From contig CAYMUW010000011.1 of assembly GCA_964393865.1 (NCBI GenBank), positions 1 through 64,000 of the forward strand: 64,000 nt of DNA, read 5' to 3'. The notes below the pieces were generated by a model. It was not told the DNA's origin. It worked only from the letters and a program-made list of their open reading frames with translations, and made no database searches. Positions 16,281-25,336 of the stretch are shown in pieces. Numbering within the stretch: the stretch's first letter is position 1; every line of letters starts with the position of its first letter. A program made the position numbers and the translations under genes. The DNA is from Suilimivivens sp964393865 (GTDB lineage: Bacteria > Bacillota > Clostridia > Lachnospirales > Lachnospiraceae).

Positions 16281-18962
16281 GTGGGCAATTTGAAAAATAC
16301 TGTATTTTTCAATGATGAGGTGTCACTTATTCAGAGTCTTATTGAAGGAACGGAACTGGAAAAGTGGCAGAAGCATTTTTGTGATGTAGCCAACGTATTT
16401 GTGTGCTGTGTAGATGGAAGGGGGCTTCCGCTAACGGAACTTGGCGGAAATGCAAGCGACATAAATCGGCTCAAAAGTGTCATTGACAACGAACAATTTC
16501 AAAGCATGTTATCGCGTGTATCGAAAAGCACACTGGAGGATCGGGCAATTGAGACCACGGCTTATCCCAATCTGCGTTTGGCGGTTATATCCGCCAAGGC
16601 AGAGGGAAAGCCTGTAATCAATTGGCTTGTTTGCGGTGTGCTTTCTGATGTATCGGATGCAGAGGAATATGAAAAGGCGCCGCTTCAGGGATTTGAAAGC
16701 ACCTTGACGGAGAAGCAGTTTGGAAGGGTGGTAGATGCGCTGTATGATGTTACCAATACCATGATCAGCTACAGACTGTCCCTTGTAAATGCTGAGGCGG
16801 AAAGCCGGAGAAGCCGTTACTCAGAGCAGGAGATGGGTGAGAACTTAAAGCGTGCGGAGGCCCTTACCGAGGTGGTGCAGCTTCTGGAAAATGAAGAGGC
16901 TATTGAGGCGGTTATGAACAAGCTTCTGAATGTGGTAGGGAATTTCCTGTCCATAAGTGAAGGGGCTGTTTATCGGCCCGGCAAGGACGGAAAGTCTCTG
17001 GACACGATCACCCGCTGGTGCAAAGCGGGAATAACATGGGGAAACGAGAAGAATACCGGTTGTGAATATCCATCCTTCTTTAAAGCGGAAAAAACACTGG
17101 TTCTGTCCAGAAACTCCATGATGGGCGCCTCAGAGCGCGAAGAAATGGAGCAATACGGACTGAAGGCAGTGATTATCGTGCCGGTCATGATTAATGACGC
17201 AGTCGGCATGTATGTATATTTTGGTGAAAAGTCCAGGGATCGCATTTGGAAGCTGGAGGAAATTAGGTTCCTGAATGATTCTGTCAAAATTCTTCAAAGT
17301 ATTCTGACCAGAAGGATACAGAAAAATTCTCTGGCAGGCTCTTATGCCTCTCTGGAAACTATTTTGGATAATGTGGGAAACGCTGTTTATGTGAGAAGTC
17401 TTGCCACGGGAGAAACCTTGTTTGTCAACCGTAATATGCGTCATACCTTTGAAAAGGAGCTGAAGGACGGAAGCCTCAATGAGCTTTTGGATCAGGGCAT
17501 TAAAAAGGGAGGCAGCGTCAGTGAAATCTTCCACGCAGGCAAAGAACGCTGGTATGATATGTACTATACCCAGATTAAGTGGGTGGACGGCAATCCGGTG
17601 CTTTTGTGCGCACTTTATGATATTACCGAAAAGAAAATATACCAGAAAAAGATTGAGCAGCAGGCTTATACGGATTTCCTGACAGGGCTGTACAATCGTA
17701 TGTGCTGCGAGAGGGATCTTGCCAAATATGTGGATGAGGCAGACAAACAGCAACTGACGGGAGCGCTTCTTTATCTGGATCTGGATGACTTTAAGCATAT
17801 TAATGACGGATTGGGACATCAGTATGGAGATGTGCTTTTGAAAGCAATTTCTCACAGTCTCCAGAGAGTGGAAGGGATTGAAAATACCTGTTACCGCATG
17901 GGCGGTGATGAGTTTGTCATTATTATTCCGCCTTCCGAGTACGGAAAGTTTGACAGCATTATTTCCTCCATTAAGGCAATCTTTGACAGACCGTGGTTTT
18001 TAAAGAATGCCGATTATTATTGTACGATGAGTATGGGCATTGTGGAATATCCCGGAGAGGGAAACGTGGTTCACGAGCTGATTAGGAAGGCCGATATAGC
18101 GATGTATGAGGCCAAAAAGCACGGGAAAAACCGGGTGGCCGAGTACTCAGACAACATGGATACGAAATCGGGCAAGCGTCTTGATATGGAAAAGAATATG
18201 CGTGACGCTACCGCAGGAGGCTATAAGGAGTTTGAGGTTTATTATCAGCCTATTATTGATGTACAAAAGAAGGAGTTGCCCTGCACGGGAGCGGAGGCGC
18301 TTATTCGTTGGAACAGTGCGGAGCTTGGCTTTATTCCGCCCTCTGAATTTATTCCGCTTGCGGAATATCTGGGGCTGATTAATCCCATTGGCAATTATGT
18401 GCTTCAGGAAGCCTGCAAGAGTTGTAAGAAATGGAACGAAAACGGACATCCGTATTACAAGGTGAATGTAAATCTTTCCGTTGTACAGCTTCTGCAGACG
18501 GATATTGTGGAAATTATCGCGCATGCTGTAGAGGAGACGGGTATTTCCCCTCAGAATTTGACGCTGGAGGTAACAGAGAGTCTTGCCATCAATGATATGG
18601 AAAGGATGAAGGAAATCCTTGCAAACATTAAAAAGCTGGGTGTGAGAATTGCACTGGATGATTTCGGAACAGGTTATTCTTCTTTAAATCATATTCGGGA
18701 AATCCCGCTTGACGTGATTAAGGTGGATCAGAGCTTTATCAGGGATCTGGAAAGAGATGCCTATGCCAAATCCTTTATCAAAATGGTAGGCGAGCTGGCA
18801 GACACAATCAATGTGAATGTGTGCGTGGAGGGTGTGGAAACCAGAAATCAGTACGAGATTCTTTCCAAAATGCGCGTAAGACTGGTGCAGGGATATTATT
18901 TTGACCGTCCTATGCCTAAGGATGCCTTTGAAAAGAAGTATGTGCCTGAGCTTCAAAAGTAA
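16281..18962 (+). CDS. PocR-GAF-PAS-GGDEF-EAL cyclic di-GMP signalling protein
   Basis: This 893-residue soluble protein appears to have five domains. They are a PocR-like sensory domain (about 12-160), a coiled-coil link, a GAF domain (about 205-345), a PAS-like domain (about 355-450), GGDEF (about 460-620) and EAL (about 640-885). The cyclase motif is intact (RMGGDEFVI), with no RxxD site in front. The phosphodiesterase residues also look intact: EALIRW, NLSVVQL, LEVTES, DDFGTGYSS, KVDQSF, VEGVET and VQGYYF. It could therefore both make and degrade c-di-GMP. GTG start with AAGGAG ten bases upstream, 83 bases after guaB. The PocR ligand is unknown. Confidence 0.88.
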   Translation: MGNLKNTVFFNDEVSLIQSLIEGTELEKWQKHFCDVANVFVCCVDGRGLPLTELGGNASDINRLKSVIDNEQFQSMLSRVSKSTLEDRAIETTAYPNLRLAVISAKAEGKPVINWLVCGVLSDVSDAEEYEKAPLQGFESTLTEKQFGRVVDALYDVTNTMISYRLSLVNAEAESRRSRYSEQEMGENLKRAEALTEVVQLLENEEAIEAVMNKLLNVVGNFLSISEGAVYRPGKDGKSLDTITRWCKAGITWGNEKNTGCEYPSFFKAEKTLVLSRNSMMGASEREEMEQYGLKAVIIVPVMINDAVGMYVYFGEKSRDRIWKLEEIRFLNDSVKILQSILTRRIQKNSLAGSYASLETILDNVGNAVYVRSLATGETLFVNRNMRHTFEKELKDGSLNELLDQGIKKGGSVSEIFHAGKERWYDMYYTQIKWVDGNPVLLCALYDITEKKIYQKKIEQQAYTDFLTGLYNRMCCERDLAKYVDEADKQQLTGALLYLDLDDFKHINDGLGHQYGDVLLKAISHSLQRVEGIENTCYRMGGDEFVIIIPPSEYGKFDSIISSIKAIFDRPWFLKNADYYCTMSMGIVEYPGEGNVVHELIRKADIAMYEAKKHGKNRVAEYSDNMDTKSGKRLDMEKNMRDATAGGYKEFEVYYQPIIDVQKKELPCTGAEALIRWNSAELGFIPPSEFIPLAEYLGLINPIGNYVLQEACKSCKKWNENGHPYYKVNVNLSVVQLLQTDIVEIIAHAVEETGISPQNLTLEVTESLAINDMERMKEILANIKKLGVRIALDDFGTGYSSLNHIREIPLDVIKVDQSFIRDLERDAYAKSFIKMVGELADTINVNVCVEGVETRNQYEILSKMRVRLVQGYYFDRPMPKDAFEKKYVPELQK

Positions 18963-19048
18963 AAAGATATTTACAGGTGAAACTTCACTTTATTAATTTA
19001 TTTTAGTGTGCTAAGATAACTAATGATGCTAAGAAAAGAAACTGATGC

Positions 19049-19077
19049 AGGAGGTTAATTCAGACCTGAAGGGTCTG
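19049..19077 (+). promoter_or_regulatory. Hairpin between the ribosome site and start of glnS
   Basis: The only strong ribosome site, AGGAGG (19049-19054), lies 33 bases before the glnS ATG. Between them CAGACC (19061-19066) pairs with GGTCTG (19072-19077). Folding this hairpin would shorten the effective spacing to about 16 bases, so it may tune translation. A TGA just upstream in frame excludes an earlier start. Confidence 0.4.
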
Positions 19078-19087
19078 GAATATTGAA

Positions 19088-20803
19088 ATGAGCGAAAAGG
19101 ACTTAAAAAGCGAAGCCTCGGAGGCTTTGAGCGGAGAAGAAAAGACAGTTGTTTCCAGACATTTTATTCAGCAGATCATAGATAAGGATCTGGCAGAGGG
19201 AGTGTACGATACCGTGCATACCAGATTTCCGCCTGAGCCTAACGGGTATCTGCATATTGGACATGCCAAGAGCGTTCTTCTGAATTATGGATTGGCTAAG
19301 GAGTATGGCGGCAAGTTTAATATGCGTTTTGATGATACCAATCCTACCAAAGAAAAAACCGAGTTTGTAGATGCTATTTTGGAGGATATCAAGTGGCTGG
19401 GAGCAGACTGGGAGGATCGCCTCTTTTTTGCATCTGATTATTTCCAGCAAATGTATGAAGGAGCAGTCAAACTGATTAAAAAGGGAAAGGCTTATGTGTC
19501 CGAGCTTTCCGCAGAGGAAATGAGAGAGTACCGCGGAACCCTGACAGAGCCCGGCAGAAACGATCCCAACAGAGACAGAAGTATAGAGGAAAACCTTGAT
19601 CTTTTTGAAAGAATGAAAAACGGAGAGTTTGGGGACGGAGAGAAGACCCTTCGTGCAAAGATTGATATGGCATCCCCCAATATTAATATGCGTGACCCCA
19701 TTCTTTATCGTGTTGCCCATATGAGTCATCACAACACGGGGGATAAATGGTGCATTTATCCTATGTATGACTTTGCCCATCCCATCGAGGATGCGATTGA
19801 AGGTATTACCCATTCCATCTGCACACTGGAGTTTGAGGATCACAGGCCTTTGTATGATTGGGTTGTAAGAGAATTGGAATATCCGCATCCGCCCAAGCAG
19901 ATCGAGTTTGCCAAGATGTATTTGACCAATGTAGTCACCGGAAAGAGATATATCAAAAAGCTTGTTGAGGAAGAAATTGTGGATGGGTGGGATGACCCCA
20001 GACTGGTATCCATTGCCGCTCTGCGGCGTAGAGGCTTTACACCGGAGTCCATTAAAATGTTTGTGGATTTATGCGGCGTGTCAAAGAGCAATGCATCTGC
20101 AGATTATGCAATGCTTGAATATTGTATCCGTGAGGACTTAAAGCTGAAACGTCCCCGCGTGATGGCAGCGCTTGATCCGATTAAGCTTATTATTGACAAC
20201 TATCCGGAGGGACAAACGGAAATGCTGGAGGTTGCCAACAATCTTGAAAATAAAGAGATGGGTTATCGTCAGGTTCCTTTTGGCAGAGAGCTTTATATTG
20301 ACAGGGAGGACTTTATGGAGGAGCCGCCGAAAAAGTATTTCCGGCTGTTTCCGGGCAATGAAGTCCGTCTTATGAATGCCTATTTTGTGACCTGTACCGG
20401 CTGTGTTAAGGATGAAAGCGGTAAGGTGGTAGAGGTGCATTGCACCTATGATCCCGAAACCAAATGCGGTACCGGATTTACGGGACGCAAGGTGAAGGGA
20501 ACCATTCACTGGGTTCCGGCCAGGGAAGCGATAGAGGCAGAAGTGAGATTGTACGAAAATATTATCGATGAGGAAAAGGGAGTTTACAATGAAGACGGAA
20601 GCCTTAATTTGAACCCTAATTCTCTTACTGTGTTAAAAAAGTGTTATCTGGAGCCTGCACTGAAAGAAGCAAAGCCCTATGACAGCTTCCAGTTTGTCAG
20701 ACAGGGATATTTCTGTGTGGATGCGAAGGATTCTAAAGAAGGAGCGCTTGTGTTTAACAGGATTGTATCCTTGAAGAGCTCCTATGTATTGCCGAAGGCT
20801 TAG
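19088..20803 (+). CDS. glnS: Glutaminyl-tRNA synthetase
   Basis: This 571-residue class I synthetase charges tRNA(Gln) directly. It has the HIGH motif in PEPNGYLHIGHAKS, the GlnRS-type MRFDDTNP segment and a KMSKS equivalent in GVSKSNA. The C-terminal anticodon-binding beta-barrels are present (residues about 350-560). Its coexistence with gatCAB means glutamine is probably not made solely by transamidation. The start is fixed by an in-frame stop six codons upstream. It is followed closely by the DUF2225 gene. Confidence 0.95.
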   Translation: MSEKDLKSEASEALSGEEKTVVSRHFIQQIIDKDLAEGVYDTVHTRFPPEPNGYLHIGHAKSVLLNYGLAKEYGGKFNMRFDDTNPTKEKTEFVDAILEDIKWLGADWEDRLFFASDYFQQMYEGAVKLIKKGKAYVSELSAEEMREYRGTLTEPGRNDPNRDRSIEENLDLFERMKNGEFGDGEKTLRAKIDMASPNINMRDPILYRVAHMSHHNTGDKWCIYPMYDFAHPIEDAIEGITHSICTLEFEDHRPLYDWVVRELEYPHPPKQIEFAKMYLTNVVTGKRYIKKLVEEEIVDGWDDPRLVSIAALRRRGFTPESIKMFVDLCGVSKSNASADYAMLEYCIREDLKLKRPRVMAALDPIKLIIDNYPEGQTEMLEVANNLENKEMGYRQVPFGRELYIDREDFMEEPPKKYFRLFPGNEVRLMNAYFVTCTGCVKDESGKVVEVHCTYDPETKCGTGFTGRKVKGTIHWVPAREAIEAEVRLYENIIDEEKGVYNEDGSLNLNPNSLTVLKKCYLEPALKEAKPYDSFQFVRQGYFCVDAKDSKEGALVFNRIVSLKSSYVLPKA

Positions 20804-20813
20804 GAGAAAGTAA

Positions 20814-21671
20814 ATGTCTGGATTATTAGATGGTCTTGGAAATTCTGGTTTAAAAGAAGTGGAGGGTATGAGCCTGCATGAGGAGTCGGCGAAGACAAAG
20901 CCAGGCAGTGTGCCGAATGCGTCCAAAGATCCGGTGATTTCAGAGACCGATTATTTGTTTGATAAAAGCTATGAATGCCCGGTGTGTAATAAAAAGATTA
21001 AGGCAAGAACCTTAAAGGCAGGAAAGGCGAGACTCCTTCGGTCGGATATGGACCTCAGACCGGTTTATGAAAATATTGAGCCTCTGAAGTATGACGTGAT
21101 ACTTTGTCCTAATTGCGGTTATGCAGCGCTTTCAAGGTTTTTTGCTTCTCCAACACAGTCCCAGATTAAGGAAATCAGGGAAAATATATCGGAATCCTTT
21201 CAGGCGACTATTAAAGAGCAGGAAACATATACCTTTGAGGAAGCATTGTACAGGTATAAGCTCAGTCTGGCAAACGCAATTGTAAAGCACGGAAAACCCA
21301 GTGAAAAAGCTTATATCTGCTTAAAGACAGGATGGCTTCTTCGAAGCTGGCAGGAAAAGTTTGCGGAGGAAAAGACCGCTGAAGGTGAAAAGAAGATAGC
21401 AGGACTTAAGGAGCAGGAACGGAGCTTCCTTAAAAATGCACTGGATGGATTTTTGGCAGCACGGGAGAACGAGGGCTATTCCATGTGCGGAATGGATGAA
21501 ACCACTGTGGAATATCTGGTAGCAGTGCTTTCCATGGAGTTTGATCAATGTGATATTGCCTCCAGAATTATTTCCTCTATTTTAACCTCACCTGCAGCCA
21601 GCAGCAGGATGAAGGATAAGGCAAGGGATGTAAAGGAGCAGCTTCTTGCGAAAAGGAAGGATAAGGGTTGA
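20814..21671 (+). CDS. DUF2225 zinc-ribbon-like protein
   Basis: This 285-residue protein has CPVCNKK and CPNCGYA pairs, about 65 residues apart, forming a likely zinc site. Both lie in the conserved N-terminal half (DLRPVYENIEPLKYDVILCP, split). The second half is helical with TPR-like character. This matches DUF2225, a family of unknown function common in Clostridia and Bacillales. AGGAGA precedes the ATG, 10 bases after glnS. It sits tightly between glnS and a MocR-type gene, so the three are probably one transcription unit. Confidence 0.85.
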   Translation: MSGLLDGLGNSGLKEVEGMSLHEESAKTKPGSVPNASKDPVISETDYLFDKSYECPVCNKKIKARTLKAGKARLLRSDMDLRPVYENIEPLKYDVILCPNCGYAALSRFFASPTQSQIKEIRENISESFQATIKEQETYTFEEALYRYKLSLANAIVKHGKPSEKAYICLKTGWLLRSWQEKFAEEKTAEGEKKIAGLKEQERSFLKNALDGFLAARENEGYSMCGMDETTVEYLVAVLSMEFDQCDIASRIISSILTSPAASSRMKDKARDVKEQLLAKRKDKG

Positions 21672-21680
21672 AAAGGATCA

Positions 21681-23165
21681 ATGACCGATTTGACAATTCA
21701 GCTGACGGACAAAAAGAATAAATGTCTCTATCAGCAGATTTATGAATACATAAGGGATGAAATCAGAACAGGGAAGCTTTTCACAGGAGAGAAGCTTCCC
21801 TCAACTCGTTCTTTAGCGGAATATCTGCAGGTGGCACGCAGTACCGTTGATCTGGCATACAGCCAGCTGGTGGCAGAGGGCTATGTGGAGGCAAGACCCT
21901 GTAAGGGGTACTTTGTCTGCTCTGTGGAGGAACTTTTGGAACTGTTTTCCCAGGAACCGGAAAGGGCATTTCAGGCAGAGGATTGTTTCTGGCTGACAGG
22001 AGCGGAAGCAGGAAACGAGAAGAAGGAAAAGGCAAAGAAGGAGGAAAGGGTGAATGCCGAACCGATACGCTATGACTTTTCACCTCATGCGGTAAGCCTG
22101 AAGCACTTTCCCTTTGCCACATGGAAAAAAATCACCAGAAATATTTTAGTGGATGCCAACAGTGAAATGTTTGCTTTGGGGGATGCACAGGGAGATTTTC
22201 AGCTGAGGGAGACCATCAGCAGATATCTTCATTCATCCAGAGGAGTAAATTGCAGGCCGGAACAGATTATTGTGGGTGCCGGAACAGATTATTTGTTTAT
22301 GCTTCTGGAAAAAATTTTAGGCAGGCATGTGCCGATTGCCATGGAGGAGCCTACCTATCAGCGTGCATACAGAATTTTTCAGTCCTTTGCCTATGAGATT
22401 ATAGCGGTGCCTATGGACGGAAACGGAATGAAGGTGGAAGAACTTCGAAGGACTAAGGCGCGTCTCGCCTATGTGATGCCTTCCCATCAGTTTCCCACAG
22501 GTGTGGTGATGCCGATAGGAAGAAGAATGGAGCTGTTAAGATGGGCAAAGGAGCGGGAGGATACTTATCTGATCGAGGATGATTACGACAGTGAGTTCCG
22601 TTACCGGGGAAAACCGATTCCGTCCCTGCAGGCCTCTGATAAGAATGGAAAAGTGATCTATATGGGAACCTTTTCCAAATCCATTGCTCCTGCCATTCGT
22701 GTGGGATATATGGTGCTGCCCGAAAAGCTTTTGGCCCGTTATCAGGAGATTTGCGGCTATTATGCTTCCACAGTATCCCGCATAGACCAGCGGATTTTAA
22801 ATGAGTTTATCCGAGACGGATATTTTGAGCGGTATCTGAATAAAATGCGGAAAATCTACCGGGACAGGCATGACTATCTTTTAGGGCTTTTGGCTCCTTT
22901 CGAAAAGAACTTTCAAATTTCGGGTGAAAATGCGGGACTTCATCTGCTGCTTACCAGCCGGAGAGGTGTGACGGAAGAACAGCTTCTTGAAGCGGCGAAG
23001 GCGGAAGGAATCAGGCTGTATGGCATGTCCGAGGCCTGCATGGAGGAACCGGGAGATGCGCATCCTTTTCAAAATACGGTTCTTCTGGGGTACGGAGCGA
23101 TGGAGGAGAAGACGCTGGATGAGGGGATTGAATTGTTAAAAAAAGCCTGGAAAGCTTACTTGTAA
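21681..23165 (+). CDS. MocR/PdxR-type transcriptional regulator (GntR HTH plus aminotransferase domain)
   Basis: This 494-residue protein fuses an N-terminal winged helix of the GntR family (YQQIYEYIRDEIRTGKL, STRSLAEYLQVARSTV) to a fold-type I aminotransferase domain. The PLP lysine is in MGTFSKSIAPAIRVGY and the PLP-phenol Asp in IEDDYDSEFRY. Known family members control PLP synthesis, GABA use or taurine use; the target here is not evident. The gene ends inside a terminator that also serves the convergent neighbour. Confidence 0.9.
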   Translation: MTDLTIQLTDKKNKCLYQQIYEYIRDEIRTGKLFTGEKLPSTRSLAEYLQVARSTVDLAYSQLVAEGYVEARPCKGYFVCSVEELLELFSQEPERAFQAEDCFWLTGAEAGNEKKEKAKKEERVNAEPIRYDFSPHAVSLKHFPFATWKKITRNILVDANSEMFALGDAQGDFQLRETISRYLHSSRGVNCRPEQIIVGAGTDYLFMLLEKILGRHVPIAMEEPTYQRAYRIFQSFAYEIIAVPMDGNGMKVEELRRTKARLAYVMPSHQFPTGVVMPIGRRMELLRWAKEREDTYLIEDDYDSEFRYRGKPIPSLQASDKNGKVIYMGTFSKSIAPAIRVGYMVLPEKLLARYQEICGYYASTVSRIDQRILNEFIRDGYFERYLNKMRKIYRDRHDYLLGLLAPFEKNFQISGENAGLHLLLTSRRGVTEEQLLEAAKAEGIRLYGMSEACMEEPGDAHPFQNTVLLGYGAMEEKTLDEGIELLKKAWKAYL

Positions 23166-23175
23166 GCTTTTCCAG
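23147..23175. terminator. Bidirectional terminator overlapping the regulator's stop codon
   Basis: CTGGAAAGCTTAC (23147-23159) pairs with GTAAGCTTTTCCAG (23162-23175), with one bulged T and a very short loop. It is followed by ACTTTTAT on the plus strand and preceded by A-rich sequence. The regulator's TAA lies inside the stem. It separates convergent genes. Confidence 0.65.
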
Positions 23176-23201
23176 ACTTTTATGCTGTAATTGTAATGAA
23201 A

Positions 23202-23759
23202 TTAGCTATCCAGCTTGCTGTCATCAAAAAATTCTTCCACGGTTTCGGAAGGAGTATTTTCGGAATCAGTGTTTGAAGCGGCGAAAGGTTCCGCAGATGC
23301 TGAATCCTCTGCAGGAGCTTCATCCGGCGTGGGTGCTTCGTCCTCTGCAGGAGCGTCGGCTTGTTCCTCCTGATCAGCTTCCTTCTGGGAAGCGGCTTCC
23401 TTTTGAATTGCGGTAAGATCGGTAAAGTTGGTCTCTGAGGGGGACTGGGCTTCCGCTACGGACTTTACGGTTTCGCGGACCTGCTGAACGGAATCGGCAA
23501 TTACCTCTTTAGCCTTGTGGAAGGCTTCTGTGGCAAAAGCCTCTGCCTTATCAAGATTTAAGGAGACATAGGAACGCTCCTTTGCAGGGGTGGGTTCATC
23601 GTCAAGATCCTCGGTAAAGTCGTCGAAATCATCCTCCGCTTCCTCGGTACCTTTGGCGGAAACGGTTTTGTCTTTATTCTGTAAATATTGATATGCGCCA
23701 TATGCAGCAACACCTGCAACGGCAGAGAAAAGTAAAAATTTACCAAACTTTTTGGACAT
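23202..23759 (-). CDS. Membrane-anchored acidic low-complexity protein
   Basis: This 185-residue protein has one N-terminal helix (FLLFSAVAGVAAYGAYQYL). A region very rich in Asp, Glu, Ala, Pro and Ser follows, and the sequence is mostly disordered in character. A short helical segment near residues 70-105 (AEAFATEAFHKAKEVIADSV) could form an amphipathic helix. It resembles short YtxH-like envelope proteins in layout, but I do not recognise a family. GGAG lies upstream of the start at 23759. It is divergent from the TetR gene across a 157-base gap. Function unknown. Confidence 0.65.
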   Translation of the reverse strand: MSKKFGKFLLFSAVAGVAAYGAYQYLQNKDKTVSAKGTEEAEDDFDDFTEDLDDEPTPAKERSYVSLNLDKAEAFATEAFHKAKEVIADSVQQVRETVKSVAEAQSPSETNFTDLTAIQKEAASQKEADQEEQADAPAEDEAPTPDEAPAEDSASAEPFAASNTDSENTPSETVEEFFDDSKLDS

Positions 23760-23916
23760 AAGATTACTCCTTTCGGTTATTCATCGTTTAGTAATATCTT
23801 AATACTATTCTGCAAAATTGAAAAGAGAATATGTATAAAAAATCCATAAATTTATTGCTAGATCAGGAAAAGTATGATATATTTATTTTCGACTCATAAA
23901 GTCAATGGAGGGGTAT

Positions 23917-24519
23917 ATGAACGAGAAGTTTTTTGATTTAAAAAAGGAAAAGCAGGATAGAATGATCAATGCAGCGCTTAAGGTGTTTGCCGGAAACGGG
24001 TATGGCCATGCCAGTACCGATGAGATTGTCAGGGAGGCAGGTATCAGTAAAGGGCTGTTATTTCATTATTTTATCAGCAAGCTTGGTTTATATACCTTTG
24101 TCTATGACTATAGTGTCAAATATATGCTGCTGGAGCTGACGTCGGGAGTGTCCAAGGAGGAGACTGATTTCTTTACCCTGCTTGACCAGATTAAACAATC
24201 CCAGCTTCAGGTTATGAAGAATTATCCTCATATGCTTCATTTTATGAACAGAAGCAAGTATGAGGATGTCAGTGAGGCATTGGTTGAGACGGAGGAGAAG
24301 AGGGGCGTTCTGCCGGAGTGGTATGGTCAGGTTATGGACCGGGCGGATCATTCCTGTTTTAAGGACGGCGTGGATGTGGCCAAGCTGTTAAAACTGATAG
24401 AATATACCTCTGAGGGGTTGATGACCGAGCGGTTCGCGGACGAATCCTTCCAGCCTGAGATATATTATGAAGAAATGAAGCAGTATCTTGCTATGCTGAA
24501 AAAGCTTACCTGTAAGTAA
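23917..24519 (+). CDS. TetR/AcrR family transcriptional regulator
   Basis: This 200-residue protein has an N-terminal TetR domain (MINAALKVFAGNGYGHAST, DEIVREAGISKGLLFHYF). I placed the start at the ATG at 23917. The upstream ATG at 23905 begins within the GGAGGGG ribosome site that serves 23917. A weak promoter with TATGAT near 23874-23879 lies upstream. It is followed after 25 bases by the DUF6062-like gene, suggesting one operon. The ligand and targets are unknown. Confidence 0.85.
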   Translation: MNEKFFDLKKEKQDRMINAALKVFAGNGYGHASTDEIVREAGISKGLLFHYFISKLGLYTFVYDYSVKYMLLELTSGVSKEETDFFTLLDQIKQSQLQVMKNYPHMLHFMNRSKYEDVSEALVETEEKRGVLPEWYGQVMDRADHSCFKDGVDVAKLLKLIEYTSEGLMTERFADESFQPEIYYEEMKQYLAMLKKLTCK

Positions 24520-24544
24520 TAAGCAGTGCGGAAATGAGGATTAA

Positions 24545-25306
24545 ATGAAAGAAAAGCTTTATACCATACCGTTAAATGATGCAGTGAATGCGGATGACGA
24601 ATGCCCTTTTTGTTATATTGAAAGAGCAGTGCTGCACGATCTTTTGGATTTTGTACTTGGCTCCGGTTCCTCTTATATGGAAAGTGATATGCGGGAGGCC
24701 ACGGATAAGGCCGGTTTTTGCAGAGAACATTTTAAAATGATGTTTGATTACGGAAATACGCTTGGCAACGGCTGGATATTAAAAACTCACTATATGCAGA
24801 TGAATAAGGAACTGCATGAGCAGTTCGTAAGGTTTACACCCTCCAAATCTTCATTGATGGGAAAGCTGAAAAAGAATACCGAAAGGGTCAATCCCATCGG
24901 CGTTTGGATGCAGGAAAAGGAAAAATCCTGCTATATTTGCGGCCGTTTTGCAGATACCTATGACAGATACATGGATACTTTCTTTTATATGTACAAAAAG
25001 GATGAGGATTTTAAAAAGAGGATTTTAACAGGAAAGGGATTTTGCCTGCCTCATTTCGGAGATCTGTGCGAGTATGGTGAAAGCAGGCTTTCCGATAAGG
25101 AGAAGAAGGAATTTTATCCTGCAGTGTTTGCATTGATGGAAAAAAATATGGAAAGGCTCCAGGAGGATGTAAGCTGGCTGGTTGAAAAGTTTGATTACAA
25201 AAACCAGAATGCGGACTGGAAAAACTCCAAGGATGCCATCCAGCGGGGAATGCAGAAGCTGAAAGGCGGGTATCCTGCAGATCCGGTTTATAAGATGAAT
25301 AAGTAA
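24545..25306 (+). CDS. DUF6062 family cysteine-rich protein
   Basis: This 253-residue protein has two repeated cysteine/histidine modules: CPFC with a later FCREHF, and CYIC with a later FCLPHF. Each pair looks like a split zinc or redox site. It matches my memory of DUF6062 proteins in Lachnospiraceae, whose function is unknown. There is no signal peptide or membrane helix. The start ATG at 24545 follows GGAATGAGG. It is probably co-transcribed with the preceding TetR gene and ends at a strong terminator that overlaps its stop codon. Confidence 0.75.
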   Translation: MKEKLYTIPLNDAVNADDECPFCYIERAVLHDLLDFVLGSGSSYMESDMREATDKAGFCREHFKMMFDYGNTLGNGWILKTHYMQMNKELHEQFVRFTPSKSSLMGKLKKNTERVNPIGVWMQEKEKSCYICGRFADTYDRYMDTFFYMYKKDEDFKKRILTGKGFCLPHFGDLCEYGESRLSDKEKKEFYPAVFALMEKNMERLQEDVSWLVEKFDYKNQNADWKNSKDAIQRGMQKLKGGYPADPVYKMNK

Positions 25307-25328
25307 GAGAGCTGCGTTGCAGCTCTCT
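25306..25328. terminator. Rho-independent terminator between DUF6062 and spoVAC genes
   Basis: GAGAGCTGC (25307-25315) pairs perfectly with GCAGCTCTC (25319-25327) around a GTT loop, followed by TTTT. The stem touches the TAA stop codon. It can serve the convergent spoVAC as well. Confidence 0.8.
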
Positions 25329-25336
25329 TTTGGATT

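Noticed and set aside
19000..19087. T-box leader for glnS
   Set aside because: No specifier loop, T-box sequence or terminator/antiterminator pair is visible and the gap is only 125 bases.
23892..23903. GACT/AGTC mini-palindrome before the tetR at 23917
   Set aside because: Arms of four bases are too short to claim an operator in AT-rich DNA.
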